A program made the position numbers and the translations under genes. DNA of 64,000 bases, from contig CM027378.1 of NCBI GenBank assembly GCA_015680905.1, positions 106,351,501 to 106,415,500 of the forward strand, given 5' to 3'. Position 1 is the stretch's first letter. The number at the start of each line of letters is the position of its first letter. Of this stretch, positions 11,268 through 22,700 are shown one piece after another. Origin of the DNA: Coptis chinensis (taxonomy: Eukaryota; Streptophyta; Magnoliopsida; Ranunculales; Ranunculaceae). The notes beneath the pieces are model-generated. The model was not told where the DNA came from and did no database searches. It saw nothing but the letters and a program-made list of their open reading frames with translations.

Positions 11268-12292
11268 TATTTCCAGTGGGCTAGTTATTTGAATTAATTG
11301 TTGTCGCTATTTAATAATCTTATTGACCAACTAGGGTTTTTAAAATGTTGTTGTTGCCACTGGTTTCAGGTTCTCTTCATCATCTTTTACTATGTGATCC
11401 AAATACTAATGGCAGTTAGGTTTATGTTTGATATACTCTACCTTTATCTTTGAATTTGGGTTTATTTGCCCAATTCAAGAATTCTAGTAGCTTATTTACC
11501 TTTTCTTATTCTTTCAGCTAATTTGTGGTGCTAAAGTTTGGTTTGGGTGTCTTTGCAGTTTATGCTTACTGTTATTAAGGTTTTTTTTTTTTTTTTTTGG
11601 AATAGAATTTGGTTTCCATTTGATTAGTCTCATCCTGTTTTGGTTTGTTTCAGGTATATATATAGTTTTATTTCCTTTTGATGGTGTTGTTGTTCTTATG
11701 TTTCGGTGATGTTGTTCATATGTTTTGGTGATGTTCCTCTGGTTGAGATGGTTCTTATAATGCCATTGGTTTTCCTCATACATCTACCTTTATAATTATC
11801 AAACAAAGGAGTTCTACGATCTTAGTTACGCACATGATTCAACAGCAGGTTTGACACTATCTGAAGTTTTGCCAGCTTGATCATATAGCATGTTAGGAAA
11901 TTAATCAGATGTATCCTAGTTCATTGTGTATAGAATTTGGATGTGTGTTATATTGAAAAATTATTCAGATATATACATGAAAATATATGATAAATACCCC
12001 CCTCTTCTCTAAATACAGTTGTTTATTTTAACAACTGTGTATTGAACTGAAACCCCAAATACTCACTGATGAATGTATAAATTCTTAAGCACGCTTCAGC
12101 TGGAACGTGTTCTTTCATGAATATTTTGTTTGGGAAATTCTCTTTGGCTTTTGCTTAAGAAAGTAGTTTGTTTTCACACAAAACAGAATATAACTTTCTG
12201 ATACATGTGCTTAGTAAGAGAGTTTCTTGCTCTCTCTGGAGATGTCTGACAGGAGATTCTGATTTGATAGGTTTTATTCCCTTATCCGTGCA
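11268..12292. other. CACTA-2 interior, no gene seen
   Basis: AT-rich sequence with a T run at 11580-11599. It may be intron or captured non-coding DNA between the ERECTA and membralin blocks. No exon was recognised. Confidence 0.5.
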
Positions 12293-13102
12293 GATTATCT
12301 AGTGACCAAGTGTGGTGTGCTTATTATGCTGTTGTTTGTTTTCTTCACAACAACCATATCAGTTTTGTTTACACTGAGAGAGACACAGACTCGCATGCTC
12401 AAGTTCACAGGTTGGTTTGATATTATTCTCTTTTATAGAAGTATGTTGTAACTTGTGTTCACTTGGTATAACCTCTTGGGTTGCCTTATAAGTCGCATGC
12501 TAGACTATTAGAGTAATGACCTTACTATAAAACAAGTTTGGGTAATGAACCAATTAAGGCTATGTACCATCAGTTATGAGGATTGATAAGCCATGTCCAT
12601 CTTAACTAGTTATTAGGTGATCTCTGCAACATTATATCTCGATTATTAAGAGTTACTTGTGATATCAATTGGCCATTTCTTTTCTTTATAGATGTAAATA
12701 ACTATTTTTGTTACCAACTAGTGCAATGCAACTGGAACACCATGCTTGACATCGACTTCCAACTTTCCAGTTGATCTTTGTGCATGTCATTGAATCACTG
12801 GTTTTTGTACCAGTAAGTTTTATGTAATCCTTTGGCTCACTTCTAGTGAAGTTTTTAGGCTCAGTAAATGTAGGGACATTTTAGCACTACTGAGATATTC
12901 TTTCATATTTCTTAGTTCCTCACTTCCTCTTTACTCCATCTTCGCTCCACCCTTTCATTTTACTGTTTTACCCATTTACAATGCTTTATGAAATTATGGA
13001 GTAATCTCATGATTGCGCATGGTTTATGCAAATTATGATCAGTATCCTGTTTTTCTTGTTCGAGTTTTATGATGATCAACTGCTTGCCTTCATGGTCGTG
13101 TG
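12293..13102 (+). pseudogene. Captured fragment of a plant membralin gene
   Basis: Three exon blocks match plant membralin, a multi-pass ER membrane protein tied to ER-associated degradation. Block 1 (about 12293-12410) reads YLVTKCGVL, then LFVFFTTTISVLFTLRETQT and RMLKFT, and ends at a GT donor. Block 2 (about 12721-12812) reads HRLPTFQLIFVHVIESLVFV, with a TGA where the family has Arg and a frame disturbance at its start. Block 3 (about 13032-13102) reads ILFFLFEFYDDQLLAFMVV. Order, spacing and borders fit exons with shortened introns. It is a partial, disabled copy in the same strand sense as the ERECTA piece, both inside CACTA-2. Confidence 0.85.
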
Positions 13103-13275
13103 CCGACTAGCGAGAAGGTGAGTGGGCTTAGTAGACCAGTGAGTAGGCAGCTGAAAGATAAAGTGGATGACTATGTGGGGAGGGCTACATTTGCGGAGGG
13201 TCGTAGGATGAGTCGTGTGAGGCTCATGGATGCGGCCTATAATCGAGCGCCGATTGGATACCAACATTGGCAAAT
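13103..13275 (+). other. Unassigned exon-like block next to the membralin piece
   Basis: The sequence directly after the membralin block is open for about 57 codons: PTSEKVSGLSRPVSRQLKDK, VDDYVGRATFAEG, RRMSRVRLMDAAYNRAPIGY and QHWQMG. It ends at GTGTAAGT, a good splice donor. It is basic, with a codon pattern that looks coding, unlike the flanks. I do not recognise the family. It could be a third captured gene or a remnant of the transposon's own gene. Confidence 0.35.
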
Positions 13276-13869
13276 GGGTGTAAGTGTATTTATATGTCTC
13301 TTGGTATAGTAGTAGTGTTGCATCATGCATCATGTCTGGTGGCCTATCTTGGTTGAATTCTTGCTTTCTTAGTTGTGTTCACTGGATTTTAATTTTGACG
13401 CGATGAAACTATTATATTTTTGGTTTCACATTTTTTTTCTGGGTGATCTAATGGATAACATCTTAATGCGCAAATAATCTTATGTCAAAAGAGAAGTGAT
13501 ATTATTTTTTGTGAAGAAATGGTGATAAGGAATTGCAAGAGGCTTCCAATTAATCTAAATGCTATTAATCAATTTTTTTATTTTTTTTGTGAAGATGGTT
13601 TCATTTGCAACTTACTTGAGGGATGTTTAGAATTGTGTTTGTTTAAGTTAATACTTTTATTAAGATGGCTTTAGAAAAAAAAATTATGAAAGAGGATGAT
13701 GCAACTCTCTTTTGTTTCTAATTGAGTGAATTGACTCATTTTTATTTATTGAAATTTTGTTGTGTATTACATATTATTAAATAATTGATGTTCTAGTTGT
13801 TTTATTTTAGGTTTATTAGTTGAATGGTAATTGGATGGGAGGGGGGACAGGTGAAAATTGTACAAATGG

Positions 13870-14513
13870 TGCAAAATTGACGACAATATTAGTAATGAAA
13901 ATAGTCTCATATCTATTGCCTCTAGTGACGATTAGAGCGTTGCTTAAAACACTCAAAATTCAAATATTTTAGAGCTTTGACGACGATAAAAACGTCGTTC
14001 AAACACTCAAAATTCAAATATTTTAGACCTTTGACGACGATAACAATGTCGCTAAAAACACTAAAAATTCACATATTTTAGACCTTTGACAATGATAAAA
14101 ACGTTGCTAATAACACTAATTTTTCAATTTTTTTGGACTTGTAGCGATGATCAAAACATCGCCAATAATACTAAATTTTTCAAATTTTTTGGACATTTAC
14201 TGACGATAGAAACATTGCTAAGTAATGCCTCATTATCGACGATTTGGCAAACGTCACAAAACATTCATCTTTTGTGACGTTATTGTATTGAGAACGCGAA
14301 AATAAATTAGCGACAAAATAAGGGCAATGGCGACAATTACCATTGTCGTTGAAGGTGCCACATTTAGCGGCGTTAAAAAGCGCTCTATATAATTGCCGAC
14401 TATATCATTGGCTTGGAAACACTCCAACAATCGTCGCTAAATATCATGGGCGACGTTTTATCAATATTCACCGACGTTTATTTTTGTCGCTAAAGACCTT
14501 GTTTCTTGTAGTG
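13870..14513. repeat. CACTA-2 right subterminal repeat array
   Basis: Repeats of about 70-80 bp combine GACGACGATAAAAACGTCG-like motifs with CACTCAAAATTCAAATATTT spacers (about 13960-14180). They are followed by shorter GCGACAAAA and ACGTCGC motifs out to the terminus. Related motifs occur at the left end (8215-8540). Such arrays normally bind the CACTA transposase. Confidence 0.8.
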
Positions 14514-14516
14514 TGT

Positions 14517-15799
14517 TATTTGGTTGTTGATGTTTTAAATGCTGTGACAATTCTAGTTTAGTTGCAAATTCATGAAAAATGTGGTTAGACAGTTGAGCAG
14601 GGTCTGTCGAACCCAGCTCACTTTTGTTATGTTAAGTGATGTACTATACACCTAGTTTTTATAACATGAGAGTAAATTTGACTTGGTTATGTTGTGTTGA
14701 ACGATCACTTGTTCTGTTTTGTTATCTACCATGAGTTTGTAGCGAAGGGTATGACTGTAGGAAATCTAGTTACAGTACTCATCCAGCAAGGAGCAATAAT
14801 GGACATAAACGTTTAGGAATATTGCCATTGCAAGAGCTTAGAAACTGATACCATGGAATTTGAAAGTTGCTTTCACTGCAAACAGATACTTCACTGCAAA
14901 CAGATACTGTATAGTTAAGGAGAAGAATATGAAATATTCAACATGAAAGAAACAGACTTAGGGGCAACTTGAAAGAAACATAAAAGAGCTTAGACACAGG
15001 AGATTCCATGGAGTTTTGGTTGACGAGATCTAAAACTGGCAGAAATGAGTCAACAACCATTCCAATAGGGAGTACGCACGAAGGGTCGAAAAAAATCTTC
15101 TATACTGGACTAGGTAGGAAAGGCCAATGATTTAGATGGCCATGGCATCAAATATGCATTTAATGTTTTACTCATAAATCTAGCTCTGGTAATGATATTC
15201 ATTGTTTTTTTTTTGTGGTAATGATATTCGTTGTTGATGCTCTTTGAACGTTTAAGTTTAAGTAGGTGTTATGTTACTCAGCTCCCACTTTCAATAACCA
15301 GTTAAGTAGACATGTAAACTGACGTGGAATATACTTGGGTGAACTTATAACCAGCTATAAGAATACTATATAGTAAGTAATCTTGTTTATAAATGGTTAT
15401 GTATGAATTTTGATGATGGGTATCTCATTTACATGGGAATCATAAATTGCAGGTTTTGGTTGTTAGACAAGATCTTAGGATGGGAGTTGGAAAAATTGAG
15501 AATGGTGCTGATCCGGCCTGTTGGATTAAATCAACCCAATGTCGCTACTTTGCTTGTTGCTTTACATTTTATTTGGGGAATGTATTATTTTGTAATCGAC
15601 TTTGTATGAGTAATAGACGAAAATGATATTTTGGGAAAACTCCAATAAAATGGTTAATAACATCCTTAGTTTCTGGTTTCGATTTATTTTTCATGTTTGT
15701 ACAGTTCTTATTGTTATGGAAATTTAAGTTTTTCTTTACCATAACTTGTGAGTAGCCAAATCTGTGGATGGATCACGTCTATTAGGTAATCCACATAAA
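14517..15799. other. CACTA-1 right interior, no recognised gene
   Basis: Unique-looking DNA between CACTA-2 and the CACTA-1 subterminal zone. A 14-bp phrase (CACTGCAAACAGAT) is tandemly repeated at 14874-14904. An open stretch at 15403-15609 (68 codons, hydrophobic C-terminal end) has no family that I recognise and may be chance. Confidence 0.45.
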
Positions 15800-16017
15800 C
15801 AGCTTTGTAGCATTTCTAAAGTGTTGCGATTGCTCAATTCGTAACACTTTCAAAATATTACATATTTTGTGACATTTTCAAAATGTTATATAGTGTACAT
15901 TGGTAACATTTCAAAAATGTTACAACTTTTGTAATAGGGGCTTTTACAACATTTTCTGAAATGTTACAAAAGCCATTTTCTGAAATGATATCACATCAGC
16001 TCATTTATGTTGTAGTG
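15800..16017. repeat. CACTA-1 right subterminal repeats and terminus
   Basis: At least eight copies of a motif like ACATTTTCAAAATGTTA or TGTAACATTT occur in both orientations, ending in TGTTGTAGTG at 16017. They mirror the left end at 233-510. Confidence 0.85.
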
Positions 16018-17285
16018 TTACCTCAAGTGGTGGATCTTGATCTTACTGTTGCTGCATTTATTAATCCTGATGACTCTTAGATTGTGGGAGATTATCCTCT
16101 TTGGTTCCTAGTCTTGTTTTTGAAACTATCAAGAGTGTAAGGGCTAGACCATCTATCTCTGATAAGCTTCTGTGGAATCCGGCCCCAATGGCTTCTTCTC
16201 TGTTAAGTCTGCCTATGATTTTATCGCCTCTATTCAAGGCTCCCAAGGTCAAAACTCTAACTCCTACCAATTAAAAGATATATGGGGCATCTGGAAGCTA
16301 AAGATTCCGGCTCGAGTGAAATTGTTTCTCTGGAAATTTGCAAATAACCTGCTGCCAACAGGAAATGCCTTGGTCGAACGCCACATAAATATAGAAAATA
16401 TCTATATTTTCTGTAATGAGCTTCCAGAGGACCGTGGGCATCTTTTCTTTGAGTGTCCTTAGAGCAAAAGTCTTTGGTTCTCTTCATGGCTGGGTATAAG
16501 GGTTGAGAGTGGAGCCTTCATGACCCAAAAATGGTTTTCTTTCTTTAAGAGTAGAGATGCATCAATTGTTAATGTCTCTACTTATGCTTTTGCATTGATG
16601 TACCATTTATGGTGGCACATAAATGATTGTCGGTTTAGGTTTGTGAAACCTAACCATAATGTTGTTCTTGCTAAGGCTTTAGCTAACTGGCAAGAATGGA
16701 CTGTTGTGGATAGCCCTATAGCTATGTTATCACATGATAATGAACAAACTGAGAGTAAGGGGCCGGAGAATGGATTGTCCCTCCTTTTGGTTTGTTTAAA
16801 GCAAATTATTGTGGTCTCTTTATGAAATCTAAAGGATCAAGTGTCTTTGCAGTGATCATTAGGGATAGGAATGGGGTTTGTGTGGCTGCTGCTACAGAAC
16901 ACACTCGGGCCTTATCTCGCATTGAAGCCTATCTTCTAGCAGCTGAATTTGCAGTGGACCTGGTTATAACAAAACAATTGGACAATGCAGTTTTTGAAGG
17001 AACACATAAACAAGCCACCAAGATGCTATCAGAGCTAAGTGGGAGTTTAGATCGAGACTACAGGGCTGCATTAGAAGGGATACAGTAGAAGTTAAGTGGG
17101 AGGACTGTTTTTTCTTTTTCTTTTAGAACCACTTCTGTAACAGGGAACGCGTGGGTTATAAATATTGCAAAGCGTGCTAGATCTTATGGTCCACATAACT
17201 TTTATGTGTACTGCCCTGAGGCTATTTACATGCTTTAATAAAATGTTTGCAAGTTTTATCAAAAAAAAAAAGAAAAAAAGAAAAT
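16018..17285 (+). pseudogene. LINE A ORF2 3' part: zf-RVT, RNase H and poly(A) tail
   Basis: This continues the frame interrupted at 232. Coding pieces are PQVVDLDLTVAAFINPD, then a zf-RVT region (16172-16460) with GFFSVKSAYDF, IWGIWKLKIPARVKLFLWKF, CNELPEDRGHLFFECP and a stop. A linker follows (16520-16790), then an RNase H-like domain (16792-17088) with FAVIIRDRNG and SRIEAYLLAAEFA. Several stops and frame changes make it a pseudogene. An A-rich tail (about 17258-17285) marks the 3' end. It is older and more decayed than LINE B. Confidence 0.85.
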
Positions 17286-17402
17286 CTTATAATCATAATC
17301 AATATCATTTTGTATAAAATTGTAACAAATGTTTGTTCTGCGTAACACTCCCCACAAAATGTTGCAAAAAACATGTTACAAAAGCCCATTTTTGTTGTAG
17401 TG
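17286..17402. mobile_element. End fragment of an older CACTA element of the CACTA-1 family
   Basis: On the minus strand the terminus reads CACTACAACAAAAATGGGCT, then TTTGTAACATG and TTTTGCAACATTTTGTGGGG. This is very close to the left end of CACTA-1 (233 onward). The next triplet outside is TAT, which does not match the TTA of CACTA-1, so it is a separate element. The A-rich end of LINE A abuts it, implying LINE A jumped into it; its other end would lie before base 1. Confidence 0.75.
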
Positions 17403-17983
17403 TATATACATGAAATGAAATTGGGCAAAAGATATGATTTGTGCACAAGGACAGAAGGACTCACAGTTCTTTTCATGATCATTCATAAAGAAAATCTAGT
17501 ATGCCAGCGAAAGGCCGGGATGCACGAATAATCCCAATATGGTACCAAAACCATTGGCCATACGGCCATACGGCCATACCCTCAATCATCTCATTGGATT
17601 ACTTTCCTTCTTTGAGGCAAGTTTTCCCTTCTGAGTAATGGTATCCATTCGAGTGATTGGGTTACCCGTAATCGAAAACCCGATTTTTAAGGTGTTCGTT
17701 ACTGCCGGACCTATATTGTGTTGGGCAGACCCCAAAAACAAAAACAATTATTACAAATGTATCATTGGCCCCAAAAGTTGTTTTGTGTTGGGCACCTCCC
17801 AAACCAACGTGAATTTCACTTGTTGCAACTTTTCAGCCCTTCTCTTCTTCTCTTCTATTCTCTTTTCTTCCACCATCCTAAACTTTAAACCATAAAGAAA
17901 ACTATATCCTAACACTAACACTAAACACTAGGGCTGAATATGCATGTGTACAGGGCTGACTATATGGCTGAATGAGAAAATTC
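17403..17983. other. Left arm of a larger inverted repeat, no gene
   Basis: Bases 17660-17720 (GGTTACCCGTAATC, then GTTACTGCCGGACC at 17698) are inverted at 18555-18610 (GTTACTGCTAGACC on the minus strand, then GGTAATCCAAAACC). Short copies of TGTGTTGGGCA occur on both sides too. The rest is unremarkable. Confidence 0.5.
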
Positions 17984-18436
17984 GAACACCCTAGGCTTAA
18001 ACAACCCGGCTAGGTCGTTCATTGTGCACACCAAACGGTCTGGTCACACTGTCTGGACTGAGTCCAAAACGATGTGTCCATGTCGTTTGGGATTTGGACT
18101 TAGAAAAAAAACTTATCGGTGTGGTTACACTATTTGGACTAAGTCCCAAACGACTTGGCCACATCATTTGGGATTTAGTCCAAACGGTGTGGCCATGTCG
18201 TTTGGAATTTGAACTTTGAAAACATATGACGTTCTGTTTTTTGGCCTCTTGACCGGTGTGGCCAAGTCGTTTGGGACTTAGTCCAAACGGTATGACCACA
18301 AACGTTAAGTTTTTTTCTAAGTCCAAATCCCAAACGACATGGACACATCGTTTTGGACTCAGTCCAGACAGTGTGACTAGACTGTTTGGTGTGCACAACG
18401 AACGACCTATCCAGATTGTTTAAGCCTAGGGTGTTC
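17984..18436. repeat. Foldback (long inverted-repeat) element, 453 bp
   Basis: The ends GAACACCCTAGGCTTAAACA (17984-18003) and TGTTTAAGCCTAGGGTGTTC (18417-18436) are perfect inverse copies. The symmetry continues inward for roughly 170-190 bp per arm, with repeated phrases such as CATGTCGTTTGGGATTTGGA and TGTGGCCA. Transcribed, it would form a long hairpin. Open frames on both strands here are by-products of the symmetry. I could not find a clear target duplication. Confidence 0.85.
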
Positions 18437-19640
18437 TTGAGTTTTGAGTTTATTGGAGACGAAGGGTGATTACCGGTTTCTCGCGTGTTTTAGTTGAGGG
18501 TGTATTGTTGCAGGTTGTGCCCAACACAATGGGCAGACTCTGGCCCAACTCGGGGTCTAGCAGTAACAGGACTCATTTTTAATAGGTTTTGGATTACCCG
18601 ATAACCGAACCGATAGTTTGATAGTTTCGGATCGGTCTTGGGTTCGGGTAGATAGAGAAGGAACACCTACTGGTACACTAAGTCAATAAAGAAACTAGGA
18701 CCAGAGACAAGTTCAGTATACACAACACTAACACGTCTAATTTGTCGCATTTGGGGTACCAAATTCCCACCGAACCCTAATGGCCTAATCTACTATTCGG
18801 ATAGGTTTCGAGTTCGGATTTTATCAGGTGTGGATCGGTTTCGGGTCCAAATGAACACCCCTAATTCTGAGTTCTGACTCAGATGTTGCTGCCTGTGTAA
18901 AAAAACTTGTAACAGGTGTGACTATATAGTTCTACGCATTCACCACTATAAATTTCACTTTTGAGTGTTGACATATATGTTATACACTTATACCTTTCTG
19001 AATGATCTAATCTAACCACACTGGTGTGGCTGTGAATCAGTCATCATTAATCAGCAATCAATGTGAAGAATCCAAGCAATTATCCGTGCATGAACCAATG
19101 AATAAAAAATTAAAAACCAGCAAACCTTTTAATTTATCTGTGAGTAGTTCTTAAAATTCCTTTTATGATATGAAATACATTACGCATATCTCAAAAACAA
19201 ATCCACTATATACGATATGACGATGAATTTCTGTGGTTTAACTAAATTTCTGTTGGTACAGTACGTGGAAGATAATGTAGGCTAATAGCCTAATACCTAG
19301 CCTAATACACGGTATCAGAACTGTTTTCAAAATACAAATAGGAGGGAATTGACTTTGGAAATGGGAAACTTTATTATCATATGGGACTAGCATTTATTTT
19401 GATCTCTTGAACTTGAATAGCGCCTTAGAATTATATTATATACTGTATACAGTTACAACCCGTCATTTCCTCCGACCTTCAAACACTAAAACTTAACAAC
19501 CAAATCTATGACTCCTTAAGCGCTATATGGACGCAATCAAGGAGCCAACATTTATTCATGAACGAATACACAGCCTAACCTTCTTCTCGAAAACAAGAAA
19601 AGAATTACATATAGACTACTTATAGACTTATTAGTTTCGC
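18437..19640. other. Intergenic DNA downstream of the desaturase
   Basis: 18437-18620 completes the outer inverted repeat. 18600-18860 has phrases such as GGATTACCCGATAACC and GGTTTCGGGTCCAAATGAAC, ACACCCCTAA, which resemble ends of hAT-like miniature elements. I see no gene. Confidence 0.45.
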
Positions 19641-19643
19641 CGC

Positions 19644-19649
19644 TTTATT
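19644..19649 (-). promoter_or_regulatory. Poly(A) signal AATAAA of the desaturase gene
   Basis: AATAAA on the minus strand, about 57 bp after the stop codon at 19707, at a usual distance for a plant near-upstream element. Confidence 0.55.
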
Positions 19650-19706
19650 TAATCAATCTTTTGCATCTTACTATTAGTCGAGAGCTCCATATATGTATGT
19701 TCCAAC

Positions 19707-22700
19707 TCATTCGATCTTGAAAGACTTATTTTCTTTATCAGCATCAGAAGGCAACTTTACATTGGTTGCTAATCCAAAATGTTCAAGTACCTTGATCACA
19801 TACCACGTCGGGTCTAGTTGCCACCACTCAAGTCCGTGTCGAGCTGAGAATTCAAAGGCGTGATGGTTGTTATGCCACCCCTCTCCGAAAGCAAGCAAGG
19901 CGATGAACCTGATGAACAACATTTATAGAACAGGGGGCTTTACAACATGGAGCATAAGAGATCAACGAAGAGAAAAAAAAAATGGAGGAACAAACTGTGT
20001 ACTTGAGACGCACCAATTGTTTTTAGATGTGTCTCCTGTGTTCCAAGCTTGATGTCCCCATATATGACAAACTGAATTTACAAAAGAAGAGAGATTGTAC
20101 ACGGACGCAGTTCTCACTCCCTGCAGTGAAAAATAATATCAAGAAGACTTCTTGGATGGTTCTGAACCAATTGCGCACACTTGCGTATATGCAATGACCC
20201 AATAATTTTAATTCACATAAGGGCATCTCCGATGGGGGGTGTAAAATTACACCTCCACATAGGCGCCACTTAGGTGCCATTAGGATTTTACACCTCTAAT
20301 TGTATACTATTAAGGGCATCTCCAATGGAGAGTGGAAAAATCCACCTCCACATAGGCTCCACATAGGCGCCATTAGGATTATACACTCTAGAGAAATCCC
20401 AAATACATAAAGTGTATATTTACTATTTCTGGCTATTCCAATAGTAGGTGGAGGCAAATGTGTAAAAATAGATAGCAACGGATTTAAACTGTCACCGCCC
20501 ATTCAAAATAATGTAAAATAACGGATTTGGTCCGTCGCAAAAGCTTAAAACAAATAGTGGTCCACTTTCAAACGTCATTCAAAGCAACGTCCGTGTTTTT
20601 AAGTTTAATATATCACTGAGCGACGGACTTAGACCGTGGCAAACAGAAAAATAAAGCTTCAAATGACGTCCGGGCTTTTTATTAACTAATAGCGAGAGAG
20701 GGAATTCCCCACCCTCTCTATTAGCTAATACACTATTACCTACGGTATAACACCCCCATTGGAGAGAGTTTTTTTTATATTTGGGGTGTAAAATTTCCAC
20801 TCTATACGGTTTACAACCCCTATTGGAGATGCACTTATAGAGTCCATAAATATCCACTCTCTATACTCCACGTCACTTTAAGTGACGTCCGAGTTAAAAA
20901 ATTACTTTAGAATTAGAAAGAGACGTTACTCCAAATGACGTCCGAAAATTATTTCACTCAGACGTCAGTTCGAGTGTCGCCTGGGAATTTTATTAACTAA
21001 TAGCGAGAGGGAGAATTCCCCACCCTCTCTATTAGCTAATACACTATTATCTACAGTATAACACCCCCATTGGAGAGAGTTTTTTTTTATATTTGGAGTG
21101 TAAAATTTCCACTCTATACTCTTTACACCTCCCATTTTGGAGATGTCCTTACTAACTAATATGCAATGACCCAATGGTGGATTCGGTCATAACATCTCTC
21201 AAAATGGACGCAGCCCCTCACCTCATTACACTCACAACTTCTTCCACCAAAACCCCAATTTATCGAATATTTAACAGTCGTATTCAAGATTTCCGGCACT
21301 TAGCACATAACCTAGCTTCTTATCTCGCTTATAATCTTTGTTTAGTGCGCAGATTATGTCATGGCACGTGCAGCGCACGATCTAGTCTTCTTTTCAAAAA
21401 CCAAACTCCTACTGATTTTAACAACAATCACGGGGATACAAGAAAATCTTCTACTGACTGGTCTAGAGTATCGGCTTCGTCGAAATATAGTACAATATTG
21501 GGTGAAATTGGTTCCGTTAGATGTGAGTCTCCGTTGTTATTGGGTTTGCTTCACCCTGACTTCCATGATCAGTTGGAAAGATATGAGTTTCTAATGTCAA
21601 ATCCTAGAAGGCGAGTATTTGTTGCTAGATATTGACGAGTTTTTCTGAAATCGATCTTATTACAAGACAAATAAGGTCTGTTGCATGAATATACAGAGTG
21701 ATTTGCATCCATCATCGAGTCACAAAACTAAATAGAATTATATGTTGTCCTGTTATGAAGATGATCAACTCCCTATATAAATTGCATATATTCTTTTAAT
21801 TGACTATATATGTGTGATATCTTGTTCCATATCGATCAGCTTCAATTCATTTATTATTACTGGCTTTCTTGTGTAGAATTATATGTCTAATGAGTTAATT
21901 CACCAATAATCAATGTGGGGAAAAAAACGAAAAGCTAGCTATGATATGTGATTAGTTTAATGATGATATGTGAAATATTGTGGATACTTGATGTGGTTGT
22001 TATTGCAGTCTTCAAAAAATGGTGGCTCAACTGCTCAAGAGTCAAGACATTCTGGAGAACGTCGAGGGAAAACATTAGACGGAGGGAAACTTTTGGTGCT
22101 TGCTTGACTTTAGCCACGTGAGTAATGCAGGCCAGGACTACCACGAGAATATCCTCATAGAGATAAGGGAAAATGGAAGGTGGGTTCAAGTCAGGGGACT
22201 GTTTTTTAATGGCTAAATCGAGTTCCATCGAATCTGATTTAACCCGATCGCCATCAATTATAATAAACTGAAAATATATTGTATTTTTAAGTAAAAAAAA
22301 TAATACATTGTATTTGATGTCAAAAACTGCAAAATATATTGTATTTTTAATTCATCATGTCTTAAAAATAAATATAATATACAAGGAAACTAAACATATT
22401 GTTGAACCTAGGCTAAGCCGCTCATACTACTTGTCAACATTCCAATCAAGCCGAATGTACAGCCGTGAATTCTCAAACAATTCTCAAACAGAGGGAACTC
22501 TAGATTAGTGTACGTGTTATTCAATAAGCCGTTACATAACTTGACTTAAATGTCACTGCAAGTTTGATATTCCAAAAAGATAAAAGTGCGCCCGACTCCT
22601 AATGATGAGAAACTTACTATGCATCAGAAATATTATAACATTTGGAGAAGAAATTCAACACCTACCATTCCCCAAACAACGAAAGGAATCCCTCCCAACA

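Larger units (their letters stand above)
8199..14513. mobile_element. CACTA-2, gene-capturing CACTA transposon
   Basis: The left end is CACTACAACAAACTGGTTC, then TTTAGCGACAAAAG. The right end, read on the minus strand, is CACTACAAGAAACAAGGTC, then TTTAGCGACAAAAA. The flanking triplet is TGT on both sides (8196-8198 and 14514-14516). The subterminal zones (8199-8560, 13870-14513) are arrays of GACGA/CGTCG-type motifs, for example TTTGACGACGATAA repeated with CACTCAAAATTCAAAT between copies. The interior has no transposase that I can see but holds exon blocks of ERECTA and membralin genes with their introns, so it is a transduplicating, Pack-type CACTA. Confidence 0.9.
233..16017. mobile_element. 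CACTA-1, non-autonomous CACTA (En/Spm-type) transposon with nested insertions
   Basis: The left end begins CACTACAACAATTATGGGCT and the right end is its imperfect inverse (CACTACAACATAAATGAGCT read on the minus strand). The flanking trinucleotide is TTA on both sides (230-232 and 16018-16020), the 3-bp duplication expected of CACTA elements. Both subterminal zones (about 245-510 and 15800-16000) carry many copies of a TTTTGTAACATTT motif in both orientations, typical of transposase-binding arrays. Removing the nested LINE B and CACTA-2 leaves about 2.7 kb with no transposase, so the element is non-autonomous. The interval removed restores an open frame in LINE A. Confidence 0.88.
20121..22665 (-). 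other. Intron 3 of the desaturase gene, 2.5 kb with insertions
   Basis: Introns 1 and 2 are only 208 and 107 bp and intron 4 is 105 bp. This one is swollen by a 955-bp MITE cluster (20204-21158), an unassigned ORF (21174-21635) and about 1 kb of AT-rich DNA. Its borders (GTAGGT donor, CTGCAG acceptor) are intact. Confidence 0.8.

Noticed and set aside
233-17402. One 17-kb CACTA element from 233 to 17402
   Set aside because: The end at 17402 is a good match to the left end, but its outer triplet is TAT, not TTA. The end at 16017 has TTA and restores the LINE A frame, so 16017 is the true right end.
17997-18398. Protein genes on both strands of the foldback element
   Set aside because: The frames mirror each other because of the inverted repeat, carry the same short phrases and have no family.
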